Assembly: GCA_001897375.1 (NCBI GenBank)
Contig: MKSU01000013.1
Span: 1 to 64,000, forward strand
Reading direction: 5' to 3'
Origin: Sphingomonas sp. 67-36
Lineage (GTDB): Bacteria > Pseudomonadota > Alphaproteobacteria > Sphingomonadales > Sphingomonadaceae
DNA length: 64,000 nucleotides
A program made the translations under genes and the position numbers. Shown piece by piece: positions 18,747 to 26,926 of this stretch; position 1 is the stretch's first letter; every line of letters starts with the position of its first letter. The notes beneath the pieces were generated by a model. It had not been told where the DNA came from. It worked only from the letters and a program-made list of their open reading frames with translations, and made no database searches.

Positions 18747-19525
18747 GCACCGGCGCGCATCGTCTGTTCGATCTGTCGGGCCGGGTGGCGGTCGTGACGG
18801 GGGCCTCGCGCGGGCTTGGCCTCCAGATCGCCGAAGCACTGGGGGAGTTCGGCGCGAGAGTGGCGCTCGTTTCGCGCAAGTCGGGAGATCTCGACGCCGC
18901 CGCCGCGAGACTCGTGGGATCGGGAATCGAGGCGCGATTTTTTGCCACCGATCTCGCCCAGCCAGAGGCTGGAGCGGCGCTGGTGAAGCGGATCAGTGAC
19001 GCATTCGGCCGGATCGATGTGCTGGTCAACAACGCTGGCGCGACCTGGGGAGCACCGGCGGAGGACTATCCCGACGCGGGCTGGGAAAAGGTGTTCGATC
19101 TGAATGTCGGCGCGCTCTTTCGCCTTACCCAGGCTGTCGCGCGCGCGCACTTCTTACCGCGGAGCAAGGGGGCGATCGTCAATATCGCCTCGATCGAGGG
19201 GCTGATGGGACACCATTGGTCGCGCCCTGGCAGTGTCGCCTATAACGCGTCGAAAGGCGCGGTGGTGAACCTGACGCGCGCGCTTGCCGCCGAATGGGGG
19301 CCGCGCGGCATTCGCGTGAACGCGATCGCGCCCGGCTATTTCCCATCGAAAATGGCAAGCGCCGTGATCGATGCGCACGGCGACGACCTGATCGAGCAGA
19401 CTCCGCTCGGCAAACTGGGTTCGGAAAACGACCTCAAGGGCGCAGCACTGCTGTTCGCTTCCGACGCGGGCGGACATATCACCGGCCAGATTCTCGCCGT
19501 CGACGGGGGCTTCACCATCATCTGA
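18743..19525 (+). CDS. short-chain dehydrogenase/reductase (gluconate-5-dehydrogenase-like)
   Basis: A 260-residue SDR starting at GTG 18743, which overlaps the stop of the dioxygenase gene (GTGA), so the two are translationally coupled. TGASRGLG near residue 20 binds NAD(P). NNAG, NIASIEG and YNASK give the catalytic Asn, Ser, Tyr and Lys. The C-terminal GHITGQILAVDGG is typical of FabG and gluconate 5-dehydrogenase relatives. Coupling to the ring-cleavage gene argues that it oxidises or reduces an intermediate of the same pathway. Confidence 0.9.
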   Translation: MSTGAHRLFDLSGRVAVVTGASRGLGLQIAEALGEFGARVALVSRKSGDLDAAAARLVGSGIEARFFATDLAQPEAGAALVKRISDAFGRIDVLVNNAGATWGAPAEDYPDAGWEKVFDLNVGALFRLTQAVARAHFLPRSKGAIVNIASIEGLMGHHWSRPGSVAYNASKGAVVNLTRALAAEWGPRGIRVNAIAPGYFPSKMASAVIDAHGDDLIEQTPLGKLGSENDLKGAALLFASDAGGHITGQILAVDGGFTII

Positions 19526-19598
19526 CGTTGCAGTCATAGGATTCGTGGACGGCGTCTGCGCGCGGAATCCCGCCGGATCGAAAGAGAGAGGATTTGCA

Positions 19599-19763
19599 AT
19601 GATCGGTTGCCCGCAATGTGAGATGTCGCGCCGTGCGGCGCTGCGCGAAGGACTGGCGACATTCGCCGCCGCGGGCGTCGCGGGCGGCGCGCTGCCGGGC
19701 AGCGCCGCCGCCCGCTCCGCGCAGCCGTCCGGTACATGCGACGGCGCCGTCCCGAGAAGGTAG
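19599..19763 (+). pseudogene. truncated start of a Tat-exported protein
   Basis: An ATG with an AGAGAGG ribosome site opens 54 codons that begin MIGCPQCEMSRRAALREGL, followed by an Ala/Gly-rich hydrophobic stretch and an AAA cleavage region. This is a good twin-arginine signal peptide, but the frame stops soon after it, so no mature protein remains. It is probably the 5' end of a deleted gene at the edge of the debris region 19.6-20.5 kb. A free small exported peptide is less likely. Confidence 0.5.
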
Positions 19764-19946
19764 ATAACGCCGGCAAGCGGAAGAGGCCACCGTAGGGCAA
19801 AAAGGAGCGTCGATCTCCTCATGCCTTCCCCAACGGCAGCCGGAAGGGATTGATCCGGGTCGGCACCGGCCGGGAAACCCGCGCGCCGCAAAAACGTTCG
19901 ACCACGCACCAAGCCTCAATGGGAGGAACTGCGCGCACCGAAGGGA

Positions 19947-20117
19947 ATGCGGATGAGTCTGGCGGATCGTCTCAAGCGGCTCAGCCCCGGTCTGGTCACT
20001 GGCGCCGACGACGATGATCCCAGCGGCATCGCCACTTATTCGCAGGCCGGCGCGCAATTCCGCACCGGGCTGATGTGGACCATGACGCTGGCCTATCCCG
20101 CTGATGGTCGCGGTCCA
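19947..20117 (+). pseudogene. N-terminal remnant of an NRAMP-family divalent-metal transporter
   Basis: From ATG 19947 (AAGGGA just upstream) the frame encodes LKRLSPGLVTGADDDDPSGI and ATYSQAGAQFRTGLMWTMTL, which is the start of Mn/Fe NRAMP transporters of the bacterial clade. After AYP the frame is lost. Dropping one C near 20098 restores PLMVAVQ, after which similarity ends. Only about 55 of some 420 residues remain, so this is a truncated and frameshifted relic. Confidence 0.75.
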
Positions 20118-20245
20118 GCGCGCGGTCGGCGCGTCACCGGTAACGGGGCGATCGCATCCTGCGAACGGCCCACGTCCCACGCCCAGACTGGCGCGCCCGT
20201 CAGCTCCACCGTCGCGCTGTAGCGGTCCGGCACGGAGTCGCCCAC

Positions 20246-20439
20246 CTCGCCGTAGCGCAACGCCATGATCGCCAGCGTTTCCGGCGTCGCGAAGAGACGG
20301 GCGTGCCCGCCGCGCGCGTGATCGCCATGCTCGTGCTGACGAGCGCGCGCTCGACCGGCGCGCCGGGATCGATCCAGCAATCGGTCGGCGCGACATACAG
20401 CCCCGCATCGCCTGGCCGTACCCACGATAAATCGCGCAA
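20246..20439 (-). pseudogene. remnant of a ligase-associated DNA exonuclease (metallo-beta-lactamase fold)
   Basis: On the minus strand from TTG 20439 the frame reads RDLSWVRPGDAGLYVAPTD and CWIDPGAPVERALV. It then needs a one-base shift to continue as HEHGDHARGGHARLFATPET and LAIMALRYGE. These are the opening strands and the HxHxDH metal site of the ligase-associated exonuclease family. The remaining 250-plus residues of the family are absent. The frameshift and truncation make it non-functional. Confidence 0.65.
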
Positions 20440-20466
20440 GCGCCTCTAAATCGCGCAAGCGCCTCT
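20429..20466. repeat. 19-bp perfect tandem duplication
   Basis: AAATCGCGCAAGCGCCTCT occurs twice head to tail at 20429-20447 and 20448-20466. It lies at the start of the exonuclease remnant and its length (19) would itself shift a frame. It marks a recent local slippage or repair event. Confidence 0.9.
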
Positions 20467-20650
20467 CCGTCCTTGCCCCCCGGTGCGCAACCGATGGCGG
20501 AGGCGCCGGTTCCGACGACGTCACGTCGTACCCAAGTGAACTTCGAGGACAGCGAGCGGTATCGCGCTCTCGAACAATGTCCAGCAGAGAATGCACAGCC
20601 CCCGGTTCACGGCAGTTCCAGCCGTATGACCGCTTGAGCCGATGACGATT

Positions 20651-22438
20651 TCACAGCCGTTCGCGGATGCCTTCGATCACCTGCCGCGCGGTATCGGCGA
20701 TGACATCCATGGCGTTCCGGTCTTTCCTCATCGAGGACATGAAGGCCTTCGCCTGGGCGAGCGTGACGTGCGGCGGCAGCGGCGCGACATTGGGATCGGT
20801 CTTCACCTCGATCAGCACCGGGCGATCGGCGGCCAATGCATTGTCCCAGGCGGCGCCCAGCGCATCGGGCGTATCCACGAAGACCCCCTCCAGACCAAGC
20901 ATCTCGGCGAACTCCGCATAGGGAACATTGGGCAGGCTCTGTGTGGTCTCGAAACGTGGATCTCCTTCCATGACGCGCTGCTCCCACGTCACTTCGTTCA
21001 GATCCTCATTGTTGAACACGCAGACGACAAAGCGCGGGTCCGCCCAGCGCCGCCAATATTTCTGGACGGTAATCAACTCGGCCAGATTGTTCATCTGCAT
21101 CGCTCCGTCACCAACCAGCGCGATGACGGGCCGCGTCGGATGCGCAAACTTGGCGGCGATGGCATAGGGCACGGCGGCGCCCATCGAGGCGAGCCCGCCC
21201 GAAACCGAACCGCGCTGTCCGCGTTTCACTTGCCAGTCGCGCGCGTACCAATTGGCGCACGAGCCTGAATCCGAGGTGACGATCGCATTGTCCGGCAGGC
21301 GCGGCGACATTTCGTAAACGACGCGCTGTGGATTCACCGGATGCGCTTCAGCGATCGCCCTACCCTCCAGGGTCTCGCGCCATTCGACCATTTGCCGCGC
21401 GATCGCCTCCTCCCATGCGCGATCCGTCTTGCGATGGATCAGCGGCAGCAGGGCACGCAACGTCTCGACCGCATCGCCGTGGAGATTGACCTCGACCGGA
21501 TAGCGCAACCCGAGCATGTCGGGCGCGATATCGATCTGAATCGCCCGGGCCTGACCATCTTTCGGCAGGAACTCGGCCCAGGGGAAGCCCGTGCCGATCA
21601 TCAGCAGGGTATCGCATTCCTCCATCATGTCGGACGATGGCTTGGTGCCTAGCAGCCCGATAGCACCCGTCACGAATGGAAGGTCATCGGGCAATGCATC
21701 CTTGCCGAGCAGGGCCTTCGCGACACCCGCTCCGAGCAAGCCGGCGAGTTCGACGACTTCTTCCGCCGCCTCGCGAGCGCCAGCGCCGATCAGGATCGCG
21801 ACTTTTGCGCCAGCATTGAGTATCTCAGCTGCAAGGCGAAGATCGGCATCCTGCGGAACGATCCTCGGCCGCGAGTAGCCGACACCCGAGCGCGTGAAGC
21901 CGTGCGCGCGTTGCGGTTCTTCCCATGGCGTGTCCTGCACATCCTTGGGCAGCACCAGCACCGTCACGCCATTGCCCGCCTTCGCCACACGCAGCCCGCG
22001 ATCAACGAGATGGTGCAGTTGCGCCGGAGCCTCGGCCTCCTGCACGAACGCCGCCACATCGGCGAACAGTCGATCGAGATTGAGTTCCTGCTGATAGCTC
22101 GCGCCGCGCACGGTCACTTCCGCCTGTCCGGCGATCGCCAGCACGGGCATATGGTCGAGCTTTGCGTCATAAAGGCCTGTTACGAGATGCGTGGCGCCGG
22201 GACCGCCGGTCGAGAGGCACACGCCGAGTTCGCCCGTGAATTTCGCGTGGGCGACCGCCATGAAGGCGGCCATTTCTTCATGGCGCACCTGGATGAACTC
22301 GATTCCCTGCCCGGCTCTCTGCGCCCGTTGCAATGCCCCGAGCACGCCGTTGATGCCGTCGCCGGGATAACCGTAGATGCGCGTGACGCCCCAGGCCCTG
22401 AGGCGGTCGACGAAGAAGTCGCTGGTCAGCCTGGTCAT
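20651..22438 (-). CDS. ThDP-dependent pyruvate oxidase/dehydrogenase-like enzyme (PoxB family)
   Basis: A 595-residue enzyme with the three-domain order of pyruvate oxidase and acetolactate synthase. The ThDP-activating Glu is in QVRHEEMAAFMA near residue 53. GGPGATHLVTGLYDAKLDH lies near 80, and the Mg/ThDP motif GDGAMQMNNLAELITV running to VCVFNN is near 435-470. It lacks the specific features that would mark an acetohydroxyacid synthase. Decarboxylation of pyruvate or another 2-oxoacid with FAD is likely. I chose ATG 22438. A TTG at 22459 would add seven residues and neither has a strong ribosome site. Cytochrome c genes follow upstream on the same strand. Confidence 0.88.
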   Translation of the reverse strand: MTRLTSDFFVDRLRAWGVTRIYGYPGDGINGVLGALQRAQRAGQGIEFIQVRHEEMAAFMAVAHAKFTGELGVCLSTGGPGATHLVTGLYDAKLDHMPVLAIAGQAEVTVRGASYQQELNLDRLFADVAAFVQEAEAPAQLHHLVDRGLRVAKAGNGVTVLVLPKDVQDTPWEEPQRAHGFTRSGVGYSRPRIVPQDADLRLAAEILNAGAKVAILIGAGAREAAEEVVELAGLLGAGVAKALLGKDALPDDLPFVTGAIGLLGTKPSSDMMEECDTLLMIGTGFPWAEFLPKDGQARAIQIDIAPDMLGLRYPVEVNLHGDAVETLRALLPLIHRKTDRAWEEAIARQMVEWRETLEGRAIAEAHPVNPQRVVYEMSPRLPDNAIVTSDSGSCANWYARDWQVKRGQRGSVSGGLASMGAAVPYAIAAKFAHPTRPVIALVGDGAMQMNNLAELITVQKYWRRWADPRFVVCVFNNEDLNEVTWEQRVMEGDPRFETTQSLPNVPYAEFAEMLGLEGVFVDTPDALGAAWDNALAADRPVLIEVKTDPNVAPLPPHVTLAQAKAFMSSMRKDRNAMDVIADTARQVIEGIRERL

Positions 22439-22563
22439 GACGGGAATCCGATTGTACAAGAGATGTACGACAACCGCCCGGCGGTGGCAGTCGTTCCGCG
22501 ATCAGGAAGCAAAAGACGTCAACCAATAGCGAGCGCCGACAGGGCGAGCGATGTGCCCTCAAA

Positions 22564-23112
22564 TCAAGGCGAGCGAGCTGCGGCTTCCCGTCGAAGTGCC
22601 TCGAATTGATCCGGCGTCATTTTCGGCATGGCTTCGACCAGCGCGACGATCTTTGCGATCTCCTCCGGCGAGGAGATTTCGCCCCACGCCGGCATGCCGG
22701 TCATCTTAACGCCGTCATGGACCAGCGTGTAAAGCTCGGCATGGGACCATCGCGCGGAAGCACCGACCAGATAGGGCGGCGTGGGGAGCATGGCGCTCGC
22801 CCATTGCGCCCGCGCGATGCCTGGGCCGCCGTGACAGGCAATGCAGCGCCGCTCGTAAAGCCGCATTCCATCCAGCAGCGTCGAACGATCCGGCTTCAGG
22901 CGGGGAGCATCGGCACGGGCATGGCGGCGCACCGAGTTGAGCATCGTCCGATGGACCGCCCAGGCAAAGAGCTTCGAATGCGGCTGGTTGGCGCCCGTGC
23001 GAAACCCCACCCCCGACAGCAGCAGCCCGAACGCCACTGCGGCGATCAGCACGCAGATCGACAGGCCGAGAATACATCCGGCGATCATCGATCGGATATG
23101 CCGCGGGGGCAT
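22564..23112 (-). CDS. membrane-anchored monohaem cytochrome c
   Basis: A 182-residue protein with an N-terminal membrane anchor (SMIAGCILGLSICVLIAAVAFGLLL, given here only as its position, residues 8-32) and one haem-c site CIACH near residue 87. GMPAWGEI near 145 supplies the likely axial Met. It would carry electrons on the periplasmic face of the inner membrane. Its ATG lies 5 bases after the stop of the upstream cytochrome gene, so the two form an operon. The electron donor is not clear. The ThDP enzyme downstream is 125 bases away. Confidence 0.87.
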   Translation of the reverse strand: MPPRHIRSMIAGCILGLSICVLIAAVAFGLLLSGVGFRTGANQPHSKLFAWAVHRTMLNSVRRHARADAPRLKPDRSTLLDGMRLYERRCIACHGGPGIARAQWASAMLPTPPYLVGASARWSHAELYTLVHDGVKMTGMPAWGEISSPEEIAKIVALVEAMPKMTPDQFEALRREAAARSP

Positions 23113-23117
23113 GGCCG

Positions 23118-23534
23118 CTATTTCTGCCCGTGGAGATAGGCGACGATGCCCCAGATCTGCCGCTCGTCCATTTCCTCGCGCGGCATCATATTGCCCGGCA
23201 CGACCGTTTGCGGCGATTTGAGATAATATGCCAGATTTTCCGGGGTGTTGGGGAGAATGCCTGCGATCATCTGCCGGCGAGCGTAATGCGCGAGCGGCGG
23301 ACCGACCATGCCATCCGCCCCCTCTATACCGGAAATCCGGTGGCATGAGCCGCAGGCGTGCTGCGTGATGGCGATCTCCCCCAGCCGCTTGGCGGATACA
23401 TCCGGGTCCGTCGCGCGCGCGGGATGGCATGCGGCGACCGACGCGAGCAGCGCGATGAGGCACATGATTCTGGCTGCAGGTTCGCGGTCGCCGGATATCG
23501 GTACGGGTTGAAGATTCCTCTGACCTTGCTGCAT
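23118..23534 (-). CDS. small monohaem cytochrome c, probable lipoprotein
   Basis: A 138-residue protein with one haem-c motif CGSCH near residue 65 and a likely axial Met in GNMMPREEMDE. The signal region IALLASVAACHPARA contains a lipobox-like VAAC. The ATG at 23534 has GGAAGG at good spacing. An internal ATG at 23465 lacks a ribosome site but would give a more typical short signal. The Arg/Gly pattern RRQMIAGILPNTPENLAYYL closely resembles that of the cytochromes in the oxidase operon at 29.4 and 32.7 kb, pointing to a shared family. Confidence 0.85.
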   Translation of the reverse strand: MQQGQRNLQPVPISGDREPAARIMCLIALLASVAACHPARATDPDVSAKRLGEIAITQHACGSCHRISGIEGADGMVGPPLAHYARRQMIAGILPNTPENLAYYLKSPQTVVPGNMMPREEMDERQIWGIVAYLHGQK

Positions 23535-23649
23535 GGCGACCTTCCCGCCCCATTCAACGCCGCAGGTTTTGCGCGGTTTCGTCCGGGACGACGCGGGATA
23601 AAGCCGCGTTCCCGATCGTTCGACTGCAATAGACGAACGGGAGAAGTGA

Positions 23650-24252
23650 ATGGCCACGAACGCCCCCATCGCGCCGGTCCGCGATCAGCGCGGTGAGCGG
23701 ACGGCGATGCTCGTCATCGACATGATCAATCCGTTCGATTTCGAGGGAGGCGCGGCCGCGCGGCGAGCGGCGGAGCGAGTCAGCGAGACGATCATCCGGC
23801 TACGGAGTGACGCGGACGCGCACGATGTGCCGACGATCTACGTCAACGACAATTTCGGCGAATGGCATTCCGATCGGGACCGCCTGATCGAAGCCGCACG
23901 ACCGAACCTCTCGGGCGGCGCGATCGAACCGCGAGCGGCAGATTTCTTCGTGATAAAGCCGCAATTTTCCGGCTTCTATTCGACCAATCTTGCCGTGCTC
24001 CTGCCGAAGCTCGGCGTGCGGCGCCTGATCCTGACGGGCATCGCGACCGAGATATGCGTCCTGATCACCGCCGCCGACGCGCATATGCGCGATTATGCGC
24101 TGTGGGTGCCGGCCGACGCCGTGGTCCCGCTGGACGACGACCACGCCGCCGCCGCGCTGGATATCATGCGCAAGAGCATGGGCGCGGAAACGGCGCCCGC
24201 GGCCGAACTCGCGCTTTCGACATGGATTCAACGGCGAGCGGACCCGGAATAG
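23650..24252 (+). CDS. isochorismatase-family cysteine hydrolase
   Basis: A 200-residue hydrolase. The catalytic triad of the family is visible: Asp in MLVIDMINPF (about 24), Lys in FFVIKPQFSGFYSTNL (about 102) and Cys in GIATEICVLITAADAHMRDY (about 137). Such enzymes cut amides, imides or isochorismate. It is divergent from the cytochrome c pair and not in an obvious operon. The substrate cannot be told. Confidence 0.9.
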   Translation: MATNAPIAPVRDQRGERTAMLVIDMINPFDFEGGAAARRAAERVSETIIRLRSDADAHDVPTIYVNDNFGEWHSDRDRLIEAARPNLSGGAIEPRAADFFVIKPQFSGFYSTNLAVLLPKLGVRRLILTGIATEICVLITAADAHMRDYALWVPADAVVPLDDDHAAAALDIMRKSMGAETAPAAELALSTWIQRRADPE

Positions 24253-24273
24253 GATTTTCGCAATTCCGCACGG

Positions 24274-24405
24274 TCACTTCCCGCGCACCAGATAATATAC
24301 GTTGAACCCCACGAAAATCACCAGCGCCAACGCGGCGATGATAACAAAAATCGAGGCAAGCCCCTTGCCTATCCTGCGTCTTCCGGGATCGCGATGCTGA
24401 TTCAT
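24274..24405 (-). CDS. 43-residue single-pass membrane protein
   Basis: A short gene with an AGGCG ribosome site ahead of ATG 24405. The product starts with a basic hydrophilic stretch (MNQHRDPGRRRIGKG), then one strong transmembrane helix (residues 17-37, rich in Ile, Ala, Val, Phe) and ends YYLVRGK. Length and pattern are those of a small inner-membrane protein. No function is apparent. Confidence 0.65.
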   Translation of the reverse strand: MNQHRDPGRRRIGKGLASIFVIIAALALVIFVGFNVYYLVRGK

Positions 24406-24557
24406 TGAAACGCCTCGTGCGAAACACAATGCATGGGACGCCGGTTTTCTCCCAAAGGATTTATTTTGAAACATAGATTTGTTTACGCTGGCGACGCCGG
24501 AACGGAATGAACGTCGCAGCGGTTGCAAACCATCGAGGCAATCGGAGTCCGCACGCC

Positions 24558-25157
24558 ATGCGCAGTTATTTCCTGGGCCTTGTTGGCATCGGTATCGCTC
24601 TTTCCTCCTGCAATCGCGCGAACGACAACGATCGCACGCAGGAGATTTCGGGGCCGGGCAATCAGGCCGGCATGTCGACCATCGGCGACAACAAGGCGGC
24701 GGAGGCGGCAAACGCGAGCTCGATCGCGGCACCGGCAGATCAGGAGTTCGCGAACAAGGCGGCGGCAAGCGACAATTTCGAGATCACCTCATCCCGTCTC
24801 GCAGACAGTAACGCGAGTTCGGCGGCGGTGAAGGATTTCGCGCGCGAGATGATCGACGCCCATACGAAATCGACAGCGGAGCTGAAGCGTATCGCGTCGG
24901 CGCTGCCCGCGCCGATAACGCCGGATCCGAGCCAGTCGGCTGATCAGCAGGGCGTCATCGACCAGTTGAGCGGCAAGAAGGGCGCGGACTTCGACCGGGC
25001 CTATGCCGCCGCGCAGGTCGATGCGCATGAAAAGACGCTCGGCGCGCTTCAGAGCTATGGCTCAGGCGACCGGAACGCGGCGTTCCACGGCTTCGTGGCG
25101 GATATCGAGCCGGTGGTGAAGAAGCATCTCGCGATGGCCCGCCATCTTCCGCATTGA
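24558..25157 (+). CDS. DUF4142-family lipoprotein
   Basis: A 199-residue envelope protein. The signal ends in the lipobox LSSC near residue 18. The mature part is a helical ferritin-like DUF4142 domain. It includes ADQEFANKAAASDNFEITSS, the central KDFAREMIDAHTKSTAELKR and the closing EPVVKKHLAMARHL, with the characteristic His residues. Members are exported proteins of unknown role, often stress-linked. I start at ATG 24558 because it gives the signal peptide at once. It converges on the electron-transfer operon, with 3 bases between the stops. Confidence 0.85.
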   Translation: MRSYFLGLVGIGIALSSCNRANDNDRTQEISGPGNQAGMSTIGDNKAAEAANASSIAAPADQEFANKAAASDNFEITSSRLADSNASSAAVKDFAREMIDAHTKSTAELKRIASALPAPITPDPSQSADQQGVIDQLSGKKGADFDRAYAAAQVDAHEKTLGALQSYGSGDRNAAFHGFVADIEPVVKKHLAMARHLPH

Positions 25158-25160
25158 GCC

Positions 25161-25955
25161 TCATCCGGCCGCTGGCACCCCGTATCGATCGAGCAGTTGC
25201 GCGATCGCGGACCGCCGGCGGGCGAGGATCGTCTCGACCTGTTGCTTGAGGCCGGGATCGTCCTTCCGCACGCCCATCGAGATGTCATAGACCATCGGCC
25301 AGCGCGCATCGTCGAGCCACGGCGTCACCGGCTCCAGCCTAAGCGGCACAGGGGATTTCCTCGCGAAATAGCCCGCCAGCGGCCCCCAGACGATCGCGAC
25401 ATCGACCCGCCGGTCACCGACCGCCCGCACGATCTCGGCCGGCGGATCGGGATGGGCATAATCGCCGTAGAGCATGAAGCCGCGCACATTGTCGGTCATC
25501 CCGCGCGCCGCCATCGCGTGCGCGGGCGGCGTGTTCATCGCATCGTCGCCGACCATCTGCACGCCGACCCTCAACTTCCTGAGGCGCGGATCATCCAGCG
25601 TCAGGCGATCGAGCGGGCGATCGGCGCGGGTGACGAATACATAAGTGGAGCGGTAATAGGGGCGCGTCGTCGCCACCATCTCCACTCCGCTGGCTACGCC
25701 GGGCCAGATATCGCATTTCTTCTCGCCCAGCGTGTTGCGGACATAGCCGCGCCGCTGCGCCCACCAGACATAGCGCACCTGCCGCCCCAGATCGTGCGCG
25801 ATCATCGCGGCGAGGCGGTTCTCGAACCCCTCGCCCGCGCGGTTCGAGAACGGCAGATTGTTGGGATCGGCACACACCGTCAGCACCGGCGGCGCGGCGC
25901 GGACCGAGCAGCCGGCGAGCGCCAGCGCGGTGACGAGGAGCGCGCACCGCCTCAC
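25161..25955 (-). CDS. XoxJ/MoxJ-like periplasmic binding protein (quinoprotein-associated), lipoprotein
   Basis: A 264-residue solute-binding-type protein of the quinoprotein-dehydrogenase-associated family. The GTG start (25955) overlaps the previous stop as GTGA. The signal ends in LALAGC, a lipobox. The mature chain opens with LTVCADPNNLPFSNRAGEGF and continues with GYVRNTLGEKKCDIWPGVAS, both family hallmarks. XoxJ is thought to help mature or activate lanthanide methanol dehydrogenases. Its position as last gene of the operon that encodes a lanthanide-type dehydrogenase fits that role. Confidence 0.9.
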   Translation of the reverse strand: MRRCALLVTALALAGCSVRAAPPVLTVCADPNNLPFSNRAGEGFENRLAAMIAHDLGRQVRYVWWAQRRGYVRNTLGEKKCDIWPGVASGVEMVATTRPYYRSTYVFVTRADRPLDRLTLDDPRLRKLRVGVQMVGDDAMNTPPAHAMAARGMTDNVRGFMLYGDYAHPDPPAEIVRAVGDRRVDVAIVWGPLAGYFARKSPVPLRLEPVTPWLDDARWPMVYDISMGVRKDDPGLKQQVETILARRRSAIAQLLDRYGVPAAG

Positions 25956-26926
25956 GGCACCGCCACCGCGCCCCACGGCTGGCCGCCGAGCTTCACCGTG
26001 CGCGCCACCCGGTTCGCGTTCAGGTCGATGATCGTCACGTCGCCGGAAAGCCCGCCGACCGCGTAGAGCCGGCTTTCGTCCGGCGATAACGCAATGCCCC
26101 AGTTGCGCTCGCCGACCTTGAAGGTGCGCACCACCTTGCGCGTCGCGGGATCGATCTCTGCGACGTGATTACCGCGCCCGAGTGCGACGAACACCCGCCG
26201 CTCGCCGCGCGTCGCCACCATCTCCACCGCCTGCACCGGATCAATCTGTGGCAGCGCCGCGACGAGATCGATCGTCGCAACGATCCGGCGCGTCGACGGA
26301 TCGAAGATCGAAATCGTGCCGCGCTGCTCCGACGATACCCACGCCTCGCGCCCGCCCTTCAGGAACAGTACGGCGCGCGGGCGGTTGCCGACCATCACGC
26401 TGTCCAGCAGCCTGCACGTCGCCGGATCGATGAAATGCGCCGTGCTGGCGGTTTCGGACGTGACGATCAGCGTGCGCCCGTCCGGGCTGATCCCCACCCC
26501 TTCCGGCTCCGCGCCGACCGGCACCTCGCACACCGCCTTGTTCGCGGCGATATCGATGATGCTGGCGGTGGCGTGATCCTCATTGGCGACAAACAGGCGC
26601 CTGCCGTCCGGGCTGACCGCGAACCGTTCCGGATCGGTGCCCGAATCGAGCGAGCGCGTCACCTTGCGCGTCGCGAGATCGATCACATCGATGCGATTGG
26701 CGTTGCCGGCGGCGACGTAGAGCGACTTGCCGTCCGGCGACACGACCATGCCGCGCGGCCGCGCGCCCGTGCGGATCGTGCCCTTGTCCTCCCCGGTCGC
26801 GCCGTCGATGACGTGGAGCAGGTTGAGCTTCTCGTCGGAAACGAACACCGTGTCGTGCGGCCCGACCGGCGCCCGACCACACGCCGCGAGCGCAAGCGTC
26901 GCGCCGAGGAGCAGTGCCTGCCTCAT
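25952..26926 (-). CDS. YVTN beta-propeller lipoprotein, PQQ-catabolism-associated
   Basis: A 324-residue beta-propeller with a lipobox (LALAAC near residue 16). It contains six or seven YVTN-type blades, each with a ViDlat...V...G..P.g...SPDG pattern, for example PRGMVVSPDGKSLYVAAGN and GISPDGRTLIVTSE. This matches the beta-propeller proteins encoded with PQQ-dependent dehydrogenases. It overlaps both neighbours by 4 bases (ATGA and GTGA). It may dock or scaffold the dehydrogenase and cytochromes in the periplasm. No catalytic residues are evident. Confidence 0.9.
   Translation of the reverse strand: MRQALLLGATLALAACGRAPVGPHDTVFVSDEKLNLLHVIDGATGEDKGTIRTGARPRGMVVSPDGKSLYVAAGNANRIDVIDLATRKVTRSLDSGTDPERFAVSPDGRRLFVANEDHATASIIDIAANKAVCEVPVGAEPEGVGISPDGRTLIVTSETASTAHFIDPATCRLLDSVMVGNRPRAVLFLKGGREAWVSSEQRGTISIFDPSTRRIVATIDLVAALPQIDPVQAVEMVATRGERRVFVALGRGNHVAEIDPATRKVVRTFKVGERNWGIALSPDESRLYAVGGLSGDVTIIDLNANRVARTVKLGGQPWGAVAVP

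Noticed and set aside
19518-19912. A minus-strand membrane-like frame (MRRSTLLFALRWPLPLAGVI) in the debris region
   Set aside because: It has one hydrophobic stretch but no sustained coding signal and it overlaps the Tat-leader relic. The evidence is too weak.
20429-20466. The 19-bp tandem repeat as an attachment site or CRISPR-like array
   Set aside because: There are only two directly abutting copies, no spacers and no element between them. A slippage duplication explains it.
20093-20596. A 167-codon minus-strand frame in the debris region as an intact gene
   Set aside because: Only a short part matches the ligase-associated exonuclease and only after a frameshift. The rest has no recognisable content.
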